From assembly GCF_017313225.1 (NCBI RefSeq), contig NZ_JAFLNE010000009.1:61110-125109 (forward strand): a stretch of DNA of 64,000 nucleotides, in the 5' to 3' direction. The DNA comes from Allomuricauda sp. CAU 1633. Its GTDB lineage: Bacteria > Bacteroidota > Bacteroidia > Flavobacteriales > Flavobacteriaceae. A program made the position numbers and the translations under genes. The notes under the pieces are model-generated. The model was not told the origin of the DNA, did no database searches, and saw nothing but the letters and a program-made list of their open reading frames with translations. This document shows, piece by piece, positions 8,222-16,422 of this stretch. Every line of letters begins with the position of its first letter. The stretch's first letter is position 1.

Positions 8222-9628
8222 TTATACGTCATTTCGTTTTACCATAGGTTTTAAATCGGTTAGGTCACCAATTTTCACAAGATTTCCAGATTCAATACTT
8301 TTTCTGGCCGCTATACCGATTAATACCGACATAGCTCCATCTCTACTGCCCGCGGCCCTATCGTAAGGGTCTTTGGCATCCGCGGTTTTAAAAATCTTAT
8401 CCTGTAAGCGTTTATCTCCACCGCCATGACCACCTCTTTCAAAAGGCACATCAATTACCTCAAAATCTTTCCAGAGCTTGTGCACAATAATAGATTCACT
8501 GTTGGCCTCTTCCACAGCTGATTGCTCCATTTCTTTGGCATGCATTTCTGCCTGGCTTATTTTAATTTTTTCGTGATACGGAATATCCAGCGAAGCTTCA
8601 ATTCTACCCTCGGTGCCATTGAAACTCACCCTCCATCCTTCAAAAGGGGAATAGGTAGTCAATGAATAATTTAAAGAGACATTATTGGCATATTTTACTT
8701 GAGCCGACATTTTATCATAAATGTCTATTTCATTTCTAAACAAACAATTGTCTCTAATATACCCGTCATGTTGTTCATTGTTGGCATAAAGATTCATCAT
8801 GTGTTCACTTTTTGTAATGTCCCAATGGTATTCACATTCTGATTTATGATCACAAGACCTACAGTTGGCACCTCTAAAAGGTCCATTGGAACCATAATGT
8901 TCCAAATCACCAAGGGCAAAAACCACGCTTGGGTCAGAGTCTATCCACCAATTCAATAAATCAAAATGATGTGTTGCCTTGTGTACCCAAAGCGTACCAC
9001 CTTCATTTTTAAGCCCGTGCCATCTTCTAAAATAGGAAGCCCCATGATACGTGTTCAAATACCAGTGAAAATCTACCGAAGTTAATTGACCAATGGTATT
9101 GTTGGCCAACAATTCTTTAATCTTCGTGGCATAAGGACTCCATCTATAGTTGAAACCGACAATCAATTTTTTATTTGATCTGCGTTCTGCATCAAGTATG
9201 GCCTGGCATTTTTCTTCATCTGTGGTAAGTGGTTTTTCTGTCAACACATCACAACCATAATCCAAGCCTTTAATGATAAACTGGTGGTGTGTTGAATCTT
9301 TCGTGGTTACAATGACCAAATCTGGATTGGTCTTTTTCAACATTTCGTCAAAATCGGTAAAAGTAGGGCAATCTACCCCTATGACTTTTTTACCGTATTC
9401 CAGCCTACCGGGATTGATGTCACTAAGGCCAACAAACTCTATGATATCGCTATATTGTTCGGCCAATCTTCTTCCCCAAAAGCTTGTACCCCTGATCCCC
9501 GTTCCCACCAAAACTACTTTTAGTTTTTTAGTGTTTCCAAAACCAAAATCAAAAGAGGTAATTGGAAAAGCCGTAGAAGCGGCAAGCATGCTAATAGAAG
9601 TAAGAAATTTTTTTCTTGAAATTTTCAT
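8222..9628 (-). CDS. Gfo/Idh/MocA-family oxidoreductase, exported
   Basis: A 468-residue NAD(P)-dependent sugar oxidoreductase-like protein. A signal-like N-terminus (MKISRKKFLTSISMLAAS, with a twin-arginine-like RKKF) precedes the Rossmann motif VVLVGTGIRG near residue 40. The family motif EKPLTT is at 131-136, and WVHKATHHFDLLNWW holds the usual catalytic histidine region. A cysteine cluster (CRSCDHKSEC) lies in the C-terminal half. Exported members of the family include glycosidase-like enzymes using bound NAD, but the substrate here is unknown. It is the last gene of the minus-strand group with the six-hairpin protein and the GH28, so a pectin-oligosaccharide substrate is likely. Confidence 0.8.
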   Translation of the reverse strand: MKISRKKFLTSISMLAASTAFPITSFDFGFGNTKKLKVVLVGTGIRGTSFWGRRLAEQYSDIIEFVGLSDINPGRLEYGKKVIGVDCPTFTDFDEMLKKTNPDLVIVTTKDSTHHQFIIKGLDYGCDVLTEKPLTTDEEKCQAILDAERRSNKKLIVGFNYRWSPYATKIKELLANNTIGQLTSVDFHWYLNTYHGASYFRRWHGLKNEGGTLWVHKATHHFDLLNWWIDSDPSVVFALGDLEHYGSNGPFRGANCRSCDHKSECEYHWDITKSEHMMNLYANNEQHDGYIRDNCLFRNEIDIYDKMSAQVKYANNVSLNYSLTTYSPFEGWRVSFNGTEGRIEASLDIPYHEKIKISQAEMHAKEMEQSAVEEANSESIIVHKLWKDFEVIDVPFERGGHGGGDKRLQDKIFKTADAKDPYDRAAGSRDGAMSVLIGIAARKSIESGNLVKIGDLTDLKPMVKRNDV

Positions 9629-9656
9629 GTTTAGGTATATTTATGCAGTTAATTAG

Positions 9657-9698
9657 TTAATACATTTTTTGTATTCCTTCATGCTGAACATCCCATTT
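9657..9698 (-). pseudogene. Remnant of the 3' end of a second copy of the 10018-12162 gene
   Basis: On the minus strand this stretch reads KWDVQHEGIQKMY and then a stop. The intact upstream gene ends KSWLVQHEGLQKMY and a stop. The DNA matches over about 40 bases (for example TACATTTTTTG and TCCTTCATGCTGAAC on the plus strand). An in-frame stop precedes the lysine, so only the tail of a former paralog survives. Confidence 0.8.
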
Positions 9699-9865
9699 TT
9701 AAATAGTTTGAGAAATAAGGTTTTCAGATAAAAAAATCAATAGGCTGCTTGTATTTTTGGTCTTTATCGTACAGAAAAAAATAGTGATTAACAAAATACA
9801 AACAAGCATTTAGATAAAAATAACAAACTGATTGTTCACAAGTATCCTGTACTATGATGTAGTTT

Positions 9866-9882
9866 TCTGTTTATTAAACAGA
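9866..9882. repeat. Short inverted repeat
   Basis: TCTGTTTATTAAACAGA is nearly fully palindromic and lies at the end of the degenerate oxidoreductase remnant. It could be a small hairpin in the leader of the downstream oxidoreductase transcript; no function can be assigned. Confidence 0.35.
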
Positions 9883-9883
9883 T

Positions 9884-9989
9884 TTACTTTAAATATAATT
9901 TTATTAGCTTTTTGTCTGATTTACGCTTGATATCAAATAGGGCTTGGCATTTTTCTTCAGGTAGTCAGGAATTTTCCTGAAATTTTCAT
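9884..9989 (-). pseudogene. Internally deleted remnant of a second Gfo/Idh/MocA gene
   Basis: Minus strand from an ATG at 9989 reads MKISGKFLTT and a stop, matching MKISRKKFLTS of the intact gene. One base over in frame comes EEKCQALFDIKRKSDKKLI, matching EEKCQAILDAERRSNKKLI at residues 138-156 of the intact protein. About 125 residues are missing between the two matched parts. The deletion joins two similar stretches, KKFLT at the start and EKPLTT at residue 131, which suggests a deletion between short repeats. The match ends about 25 residues after the junction. This is a decayed tandem duplicate. Confidence 0.85.
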
Positions 9990-10017
9990 AATACATTGAA
10001 TTTAAGCGGCATATAGG

Positions 10018-12162
10018 TTAATACATTTTTTGCAATCCTTCATGCTGAACGAGCCAACTTTTTGGGAATCCAATATTGCTCGAAATATCCCCTTCAGATC
10101 CTGCAGCCATCAATGCCAAAGCGGACAAAAAACCACCGTTTCCAGGTAGATATAAGCGCAACCTTTCATCCTGATAATTGTGCCCATTTTTTAGATAGGT
10201 ATTGGTTGGAATTGACATCAATAGGGCGTCAACAGCTTTTTCAGGATGGCCCAATCTGGCCGCGGTCATTGCGGTCATGGGAAAATCCCATCCCCATGTA
10301 TCTTCCCAATGCCAATCTTTCCAAACCTTATCAAATGTGTTTTGCATTATTTCTTTATCCAGTTCCCCAATTGCCGGAAGCATTCCGTAGGCCCCTAAAA
10401 CACTTGGGTGGTCCGTCATGTATTTTTCAGTGGAATAGGAATCCAATGCACTCGCAGCGGCCAGATAAAGACCATCTTTATGCGGCAATGGAGATAGGCC
10501 GTTCAAAACTTGGTCCCATTCGGCATTTCTTTCTTTGCCCAGTCGTTCCCTCCAATTTTGAGCTTTTTCCAATCCCCATTTCCAATAAGCGAGCTCAAAA
10601 GTGGGGTTGTAAGTGACTTTTGGGTCGAAGCGCTCTTGTGCCGCAATGACCCCCGGCCCCAAAATGTATTCGTTTAGAGTTGCATCGTACCAGGCAAAAT
10701 CAGCCATAAAGGCTGCTGTTTCTTCAACCAGGGGAGCATACTTTTCAAGTACCTCTTTTGAGGGGTTATCATTGTAGACCAATTCAGAGAAATAAATAAT
10801 ATGGGGTTGTTGCCATATTAAATATGACCCAACGGAAGATGCCGTTTCACCACCATTGGGGTCGGTCATTTTTTGCCATCTGACCCCTTTAAAGCCTTGT
10901 CTTTTAGCAATTTCCATTGCTATGTCTTTTGACCTGAAATACCAATCGAGCTGTTTCTCTAAAATGGATGTTCGTCCCCATTGTGCATAATGTACACCAT
11001 GCCACCAAATCATTTCCATGTGGGGTTTTCCGTACCAAGAATTAAAGGTTAAGCCTGTTTCTTGTGGTGGTGAGCTACCACCACAATTAATTTTGGTAAG
11101 GTAAAGCGATAGCACCATCCTTCTTTCCAACTCCTTGGCCCTTTTGTCAGTAACTTTTCCAAAGTCAATTATTCCTCCGGAGTTCCAAAAGGATTCGTAA
11201 TACGTATGGACTTCATTTTGGAAAACCGTAAAATCCTGATTGCTCGCGATAGGCTCGGATTCTGAAAACAGAACAGAAAAAGACCATTGTCCATCACTCT
11301 TTTCAGGTTTGATAATAAAACCATGATCGGTACTAATTTCTGGCAAAAGGTCTTGGGAGGATGAGACTGAGGTATAGTATTGGGTACTATCCAATCGTCT
11401 TTCAATTACACTGTTTTTTGAATCTAGTTTTTTGTAATCCAGTCTTTTGGGCTCATCGGAATCGTAAAAGGCCGCCTCGTCCAAAAAATGGTCGGTAGGG
11501 TAGGGGTATTTAATGTGAAGGCCTATTCTACCTTCTTCCACCAATTTACTTTTTACCTGTACGGCTAAAATATCCTTGTTTTGGTCCACCAGTGAAATCA
11601 CTTCAACAGGTACGCCATCCACTTGAAAATTGCTGGTCAATTCGCCTTTCCACATATTCAATTGTTGATCAATCTCTTTGATATCGGATATGCTTACGTG
11701 ACTTCCATCCTCCTTTTCAATGTACCAGCCCACATTGGCCAAGTGAATTCGGTGTGGATTTTGTCGCAGGTAATTTGCCGCTTCACCTTGAGGTGAATTT
11801 TGGGGCCATTGAACGGCATAAGGCACTTTTCTTCCATGAGATTCAAGGGAATCCAGAGTTTGTTCAATGGTATATTTTTTTTCCGTAGGAAAACTGTGCC
11901 AACCCCATTCGGACTGTGTGCCCAAGGAAACACCCTTTTTGTAGGCTTCTGGAAATGTCTGAAGACCAGTAACATCCATGGTCATGGCAAAACGGCCATT
12001 TCCCAAACTTAAAGAGTTCAATGTATCAACCTCATTGATGTGTACGGTATGTCTATTAAAAACAGCCTCCCGATCAATTTTGTCTATTTTCGTTTTTTCG
12101 CCCTCTTTGCATCCTGTAAAAAGAAGCAGCAATAGACCAATGGTAAAGCTTTTTCTAAGCAT
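10018..12162 (-). CDS. Probable (alpha/alpha)6-barrel glycoside hydrolase lipoprotein
   Basis: A 714-residue lipoprotein; the signal ends LLLLFTGC, so it is probably anchored on the cell envelope. The N-terminal half is beta-rich (NSLSLGNGRFAMTMDVTGLQTFPE). The C-terminal half has the aromatic and acidic pattern of six-hairpin glycosidases (WYGKPHMEMIWWHG, HWEDTWGWDFPMTAMTAARLG, YLPGNGGFLSAL). This layout resembles GH65- and GH95-like enzymes, but I cannot name the family. It lies two bases downstream of the GH28 gene and upstream of the oxidoreductase, so the substrate is probably a pectic oligosaccharide containing rhamnose or galacturonate. A tail remnant of a second copy survives at 9657-9698. 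Confidence 0.6.
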   Translation of the reverse strand: MLRKSFTIGLLLLLFTGCKEGEKTKIDKIDREAVFNRHTVHINEVDTLNSLSLGNGRFAMTMDVTGLQTFPEAYKKGVSLGTQSEWGWHSFPTEKKYTIEQTLDSLESHGRKVPYAVQWPQNSPQGEAANYLRQNPHRIHLANVGWYIEKEDGSHVSISDIKEIDQQLNMWKGELTSNFQVDGVPVEVISLVDQNKDILAVQVKSKLVEEGRIGLHIKYPYPTDHFLDEAAFYDSDEPKRLDYKKLDSKNSVIERRLDSTQYYTSVSSSQDLLPEISTDHGFIIKPEKSDGQWSFSVLFSESEPIASNQDFTVFQNEVHTYYESFWNSGGIIDFGKVTDKRAKELERRMVLSLYLTKINCGGSSPPQETGLTFNSWYGKPHMEMIWWHGVHYAQWGRTSILEKQLDWYFRSKDIAMEIAKRQGFKGVRWQKMTDPNGGETASSVGSYLIWQQPHIIYFSELVYNDNPSKEVLEKYAPLVEETAAFMADFAWYDATLNEYILGPGVIAAQERFDPKVTYNPTFELAYWKWGLEKAQNWRERLGKERNAEWDQVLNGLSPLPHKDGLYLAAASALDSYSTEKYMTDHPSVLGAYGMLPAIGELDKEIMQNTFDKVWKDWHWEDTWGWDFPMTAMTAARLGHPEKAVDALLMSIPTNTYLKNGHNYQDERLRLYLPGNGGFLSALALMAAGSEGDISSNIGFPKSWLVQHEGLQKMY

Positions 12163-12164
12163 GA

Positions 12165-13547
12165 TTAATCGATGATTATATTAGTTACGTTTTCTTGAAC
12201 CAACCAATCCCGCGCATCGGGAAGTTCGGTAGTGATTTTGCAGTTGATGAATTCCACTTTATCGGTGTGGCGAATAAAAAATGCGTGTGCGTTTGTATCC
12301 CCAAATTTGCTTCCTTCAGGATACGTTCCATCATATTCCATAACCGCTTGATTTTTTTCCACTACCCCGCCTTTTAATACGAAATCCAAATTCTCAAAGG
12401 TTACGTTCTGAATGTTATGTCCATTTATTCCAGTTATTATAGATGGATATTGTTGCGTAAAGCCTTTGCCCGAGATATTTTTAAAGTGAATATTTGAAAT
12501 ACTTCCAATTCTAGGCTTCCTTCCGGGAACGGTTCGTTTTCTATCGGCCAGAAGTATAAAGATTGCCTGCCCCGTATTGCTGATTTCACAGTCGCGTATG
12601 TTGATGTTATCAATAACTGCTCCATCCATGGATTCAATGGCGATTGCTGAATTTTGCAATGCATTTTTTAAGGTCAATCCTGAAATATCAAAATTTTTGA
12701 AACTACCCAAGGCATCCGTTCCCCATTTTAAACAGTTTCCGGCTTTTACGTTCAGCTTATCCAAAACACAATTGCGGACAACGACATTTTCGCAACCATA
12801 TTCGCTGCCACTTTTAAAGCAAATGGCATCATCTTCGGACTGAAATATGGAATCTTCAATAAGCACATTATGGCAATCAACGATATCAATTCCATCGCGG
12901 TTTGGGGTTAAATTATGGGAATTGACCTTGATATTTTTAACCGTGATGCTATCTGACTCGATGTATACCTGGGTCCAGCAAGCGGGATCTTCCATGGTAA
13001 TGTCAGATATTGTGATGTTTTTTGAACCCACAAAGGCCAAGATAGACGGCCTATCTTTTTCGGTGCCCAATTCTTTTACGTGCATCCAGGGTTCGTAATC
13101 ACCTTGGCCATCAATTTTTCCTTTGCCTGTTATGGTCACATTTTGCACGTGATTGCCATAGATCAATCTACGTTGGCAATCTTCCAACATTCTGTTGGGA
13201 TATTTTGTTTCAATTTTATGGTGTGGATAGGCAATTTCGTCATCGGATTGAATTCCCAATATTGTTGCCGATGAGTCTATTTTCAAGGTCATATCACTGC
13301 CGAGCAGTAGCTGACCAGTGAGGAAATTTCCGCTAGGGAACAAAACAGTTCCGTTTGTTCCTTTGCAGGCATCGATCGCTTTTTGGATCGCCTCTTGATC
13401 GTTGGTAATGCCATCGCCTTTTGCCCCATAATCATAAACATTGTGAACGGCTATTTTTTGATTTGGCTCAGTACATTGAAAGGAAATGGAAATTAAAAGA
13501 AAACACCAAAATAAGTGTATTTGGTTCCAATTTGAGCTTTTAGGCAT
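12165..13547 (-). CDS. GH28-family protein (polygalacturonase / rhamnogalacturonan hydrolase type)
   Basis: A 460-residue right-handed parallel beta-helix protein with a lipoprotein-like signal (LISISFQC). It starts with the GH28 hallmark VYDYGAKGDGITNDQEAIQKAIDAC. The acidic catalytic set is present as NRDGIDIVDC and SEDDAICFKSG. The usual GHG histidine motif is not visible; at that place the protein has GNCLKWGTDALGSFKNF. It may be an exo-acting member or one acting on modified pectin rather than a standard polygalacturonase. It begins the minus-strand group GH28, six-hairpin glycosidase, oxidoreductase. Confidence 0.82.
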   Translation of the reverse strand: MPKSSNWNQIHLFWCFLLISISFQCTEPNQKIAVHNVYDYGAKGDGITNDQEAIQKAIDACKGTNGTVLFPSGNFLTGQLLLGSDMTLKIDSSATILGIQSDDEIAYPHHKIETKYPNRMLEDCQRRLIYGNHVQNVTITGKGKIDGQGDYEPWMHVKELGTEKDRPSILAFVGSKNITISDITMEDPACWTQVYIESDSITVKNIKVNSHNLTPNRDGIDIVDCHNVLIEDSIFQSEDDAICFKSGSEYGCENVVVRNCVLDKLNVKAGNCLKWGTDALGSFKNFDISGLTLKNALQNSAIAIESMDGAVIDNINIRDCEISNTGQAIFILLADRKRTVPGRKPRIGSISNIHFKNISGKGFTQQYPSIITGINGHNIQNVTFENLDFVLKGGVVEKNQAVMEYDGTYPEGSKFGDTNAHAFFIRHTDKVEFINCKITTELPDARDWLVQENVTNIIID

Positions 13548-13772
13548 GAATCAATTTTTGACTTTACCGAGGTATTTTTTGGAAATAGAAAACCTCTGAT
13601 TTTTGATAAAAGAAAATACCGCTTTTTGCTGATATATTAAAAAAAAGCGGCGAAAAATCACTTTAAAGTAATCATATGTTTTATCCCCAAAAACGGATAA
13701 GAAACAGGGCTGTTTTTCTGCCCATTATATCGGTTTTTTTTATGTAAATTGAGGTTTTATAAAAAACATCTT
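13548..13772. promoter_or_regulatory. Divergent control region between GH28 and LacI genes, with three inverted repeats
   Basis: Three hairpin-capable repeats are visible: CCGCTTTTT with AAAAAGCGG (13619-13650), TTATCC with GGATAA across eight bases (13681-13700), and GGGC with GCCC just after it. The TGTAATCGATTACA operator seen at 413 and 25416 does not occur here, so the LacI gene may not control itself through that site. No exact TAnnTTTG element was found. Confidence 0.4.
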
Positions 13773-14792
13773 TTGTCCAAAAAAGTTACAATCTATGATA
13801 TTGCGAAGAAGCTCAACATTACTGCAGCATCCGTTTCAAGAGCTTTAAACAATAATCCCAGAATTAGTGAGAGTACCAGAAAATTAGTTTTGGAGACTGC
13901 GGCCAAAATGAACTACAAGCCCAATAAAGTTGCGTTGGCTTTAAGGAATGGTAAAAGCAATAGTGTTGGTGTTATAGTTCCGAGGGTAAACAGAAACTTT
14001 TTTTCAAATTTAATAAGGGGGTTGGAAGAAGAATTATACCCCTTTGGTTATCAAGTGATCATATGCCAAACCTATGATGAGGGCAAGCGAGAGATTGATA
14101 ATATAAATGCATTGCTTGATGCGCATGTTGGTGGAATATTTTTGTCTATTTCAAGCAACACGGCCAATCTGGACCACCTTAAACGGGTTATAAATAGTAA
14201 TGTGCCCTTAATATTTTTAGATCGGAAAGCCGATATGCAGGGGGTGGGCTCAGTTACCATCAATGATCATGAGGCGGGGTATATTTCAACACAACATTTG
14301 ATCGATCAGGGGTGCAGACGAATAGCCCACTTGGGTGGAGATCAGAGAATAGAAATATATAAAGATAGGTTTGAAGGGTACAAGCAAGCCCTGCATGATA
14401 ATAATATAGAATTTGACAAAAAATATTTTTATCAATTCAATAGGAACAATAGCATTGATGGAGGAAAAGAAGCTGTAACAAAACTATTGAAACTGAGCAG
14501 CCCGCCGGATGCAATTTTTTCCGCTAGTGATTTTGTTGCCCTTGGGGCCATTCAAGAACTTCAAAAGAGAAATGTCAGGATTCCCGAGGATTTTTGTGTA
14601 TCAGGATTCAGTAATGAACCATTTACCAAGTTTATGGAACTTTCCATTACATCTATTGATCAATTTCCAATTGAAATGGGCAAGATAGCAGCTAAGGTAT
14701 TTCTGGAACAAATAAAAGGAGGCCATAAAAAGCAAAACAAAGTGGTTTTGGATCCAAAACTCCACATCAGAAAATCAACCTCAAAATTATAG
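13773..14792 (+). CDS. LacI-family transcriptional regulator
   Basis: A LacI/GalR regulator of 339 residues from TTG 13773. The helix-turn-helix VTIYDIAKKLNITAASVSRAL is at the N-terminus, followed by the hinge YKPNKVALALRNGKS. A periplasmic-binding-protein-like effector domain follows (DAIFSASDFVALGAIQEL). No ATG is available: TTG at 13749 gives eight more residues, and 13773 fits the family better because homologs begin only a few residues before TIYDIA. It faces the uxaA gene with an 11-base gap. It is the likely reader of the palindromes at 413 and 25416, and so of both rhamnose and uronate genes; the inducer is probably a uronate intermediate. Confidence 0.88.
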   Translation: MSKKVTIYDIAKKLNITAASVSRALNNNPRISESTRKLVLETAAKMNYKPNKVALALRNGKSNSVGVIVPRVNRNFFSNLIRGLEEELYPFGYQVIICQTYDEGKREIDNINALLDAHVGGIFLSISSNTANLDHLKRVINSNVPLIFLDRKADMQGVGSVTINDHEAGYISTQHLIDQGCRRIAHLGGDQRIEIYKDRFEGYKQALHDNNIEFDKKYFYQFNRNNSIDGGKEAVTKLLKLSSPPDAIFSASDFVALGAIQELQKRNVRIPEDFCVSGFSNEPFTKFMELSITSIDQFPIEMGKIAAKVFLEQIKGGHKKQNKVVLDPKLHIRKSTSKL

Positions 14793-14803
14793 GATTTCCT
14801 ACT

Positions 14804-16411
14804 TTACAAGGAAACACCTCTTTTCCAAGGAATAAAATCGTTCTGGTCTAATTGCATGGCTTTTGTCTTACGGCCACTGGCAACTTCAATGATATATTCC
14901 AACAGTTCTTCGCCCATTTCTTCAATGGTTTTTTCGCCTCGAATTACAGCACCGGTATCAACATCAATGATGTCGGACATTTTGGTTGCCAATTCGGAAT
15001 TTGAGGAGACTTTGACTACAGGCACGATCGGGTTTCCCGTAGGTGTTCCCAGGCCTGTGGTAAACAAGATAATGGTAGCGCCTGAGCCGGCCATTGCAGT
15101 GGTACTTTCCACATCATTTCCGGGGGTGCACAGCAAGTTGAGTCCTGATTTGCTCACATATTCCCCATAATCCAAGACATCTGTTACGGGAGATGTACCG
15201 CCTTTTTTTGCAGCACCGGCAGATTTCATGGCATCGGTGATGAGACCATCTTTTATATTTCCGGGTGATGGATTCATATCAAAGCCAGAACCTGCATCCA
15301 CCACTGATTTTTCAAAAGCCTGCATCAATTCCAAGAATTTATTGGCCTTTTCATTTTCTTCACAGCGATTGACCAATTCTTGCTCCACACCGCATAGTTC
15401 CGGAAACTCTGATAAAATGGCTGTTCCTTCCAGTGCTACCAGCAAATCGGAAACATGGCCCAAAGTTGGATTTGCGGAGATTCCGGAAAACCCGTCAGAG
15501 CCCCCACATTCCAACCCAATCCTTAATTTTGATAAAGGAGCAGGTCTCCGCTGAATATTGTTTGCTTCTTTTATGGCCGCAAAAGACTCTTTGATAATGG
15601 TATTCAACATTTCTTCCACAGTTCCCATTTGTTGTTGCTCATAAATAAGAACAGGCTTATCCTGTTTGGGGTTTACCTTTTCAATGGCATCCTTTAAAAT
15701 CTGAATCTGAAGGTTTTGACAGCCCAGGCTAAGTACGGTGCAGCCTGCAACATTAGGGTTGTTGATATACCCGGCCAATAACTGGGCCAATGATTCTGAA
15801 TCTTGTCGGATGCCACCGCAACCTCCTTGGTGGGTGATGAACTTGACTTCAATGTTGTCAAATACATTTTCGTGGGTGTCCTCTATTTCGGATACGCTAT
15901 CACCAGTATTGATAAGTGAACGTAAAAGCAATCTATGTGCATCCACTTTTTTATGGAGCAATTCCTTTTCGAATACGTCTTTTAAAATTTCAATATTTCT
16001 GTTTTCACAAAAGACCAAAGGAAAAAATAACCAAACATTTGCAGTACCTACTTGACCATCTTTTCTATGATAGCCCATAAAAGTTCGATCTTTGAACTTG
16101 TCAATTTTGGGAGGATTCCAACCAATTGATTTTGTTTTACCGGTTACTTTTGAACTTTTATGTTTAACATTTTCGGTGGTAAGAACGGCTCCTTTTTCAA
16201 TGGGTTCGCTTGCTTCTCCTACAAGTACGCCATACATTATGATTTTGTCTCCGACTTTAAAATCCTGAAGTGCTATTTTGTGCTTTGCCTTGGCCAGCAT
16301 CTTTATAGCTATGGTTTGCTGTTCAAAATCAATGGTACTCCCTGCGGGCAAATCGACCAGGACTACCGCGACATTATCATCCTTATGTACTTTTATTAAC
16401 TTGCTTTGCAT
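14804..16411 (-). CDS. uxaA: Altronate dehydratase
   Basis: A 535-residue UxaA dehydratase (D-altronate to 2-keto-3-deoxygluconate). The N-terminal SAF domain (VALVDLPAGSTIDF) and the large catalytic domain are both present. Markers are FMGYHRKDGQVGTANVW, THQGGCGG, GLECGGSDGFSGISANP and TPGNDVESTTAMAGSGATIILFTTG. It is the last gene of the minus-strand uronate operon, 11 bases after uxaB. The length agrees with full-length bacterial UxaA. Confidence 0.93.
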   Translation of the reverse strand: MQSKLIKVHKDDNVAVVLVDLPAGSTIDFEQQTIAIKMLAKAKHKIALQDFKVGDKIIMYGVLVGEASEPIEKGAVLTTENVKHKSSKVTGKTKSIGWNPPKIDKFKDRTFMGYHRKDGQVGTANVWLFFPLVFCENRNIEILKDVFEKELLHKKVDAHRLLLRSLINTGDSVSEIEDTHENVFDNIEVKFITHQGGCGGIRQDSESLAQLLAGYINNPNVAGCTVLSLGCQNLQIQILKDAIEKVNPKQDKPVLIYEQQQMGTVEEMLNTIIKESFAAIKEANNIQRRPAPLSKLRIGLECGGSDGFSGISANPTLGHVSDLLVALEGTAILSEFPELCGVEQELVNRCEENEKANKFLELMQAFEKSVVDAGSGFDMNPSPGNIKDGLITDAMKSAGAAKKGGTSPVTDVLDYGEYVSKSGLNLLCTPGNDVESTTAMAGSGATIILFTTGLGTPTGNPIVPVVKVSSNSELATKMSDIIDVDTGAVIRGEKTIEEMGEELLEYIIEVASGRKTKAMQLDQNDFIPWKRGVSL

Positions 16412-16422
16412 TGCTACTGAAA

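Noticed and set aside
9701..9865. Small minus-strand frame with a hydrophobic start between the two pseudogene remnants.
   Set aside because: Short, A+T-rich, no homology recognised and no consistent frame with the duplicated genes; more likely the leader of the oxidoreductase gene.
10062..10616. 184-codon plus-strand frame inside the six-hairpin glycosidase gene.
   Set aside because: It is antisense to a coherent lipoprotein gene and reads as low-information sequence rich in proline and histidine.
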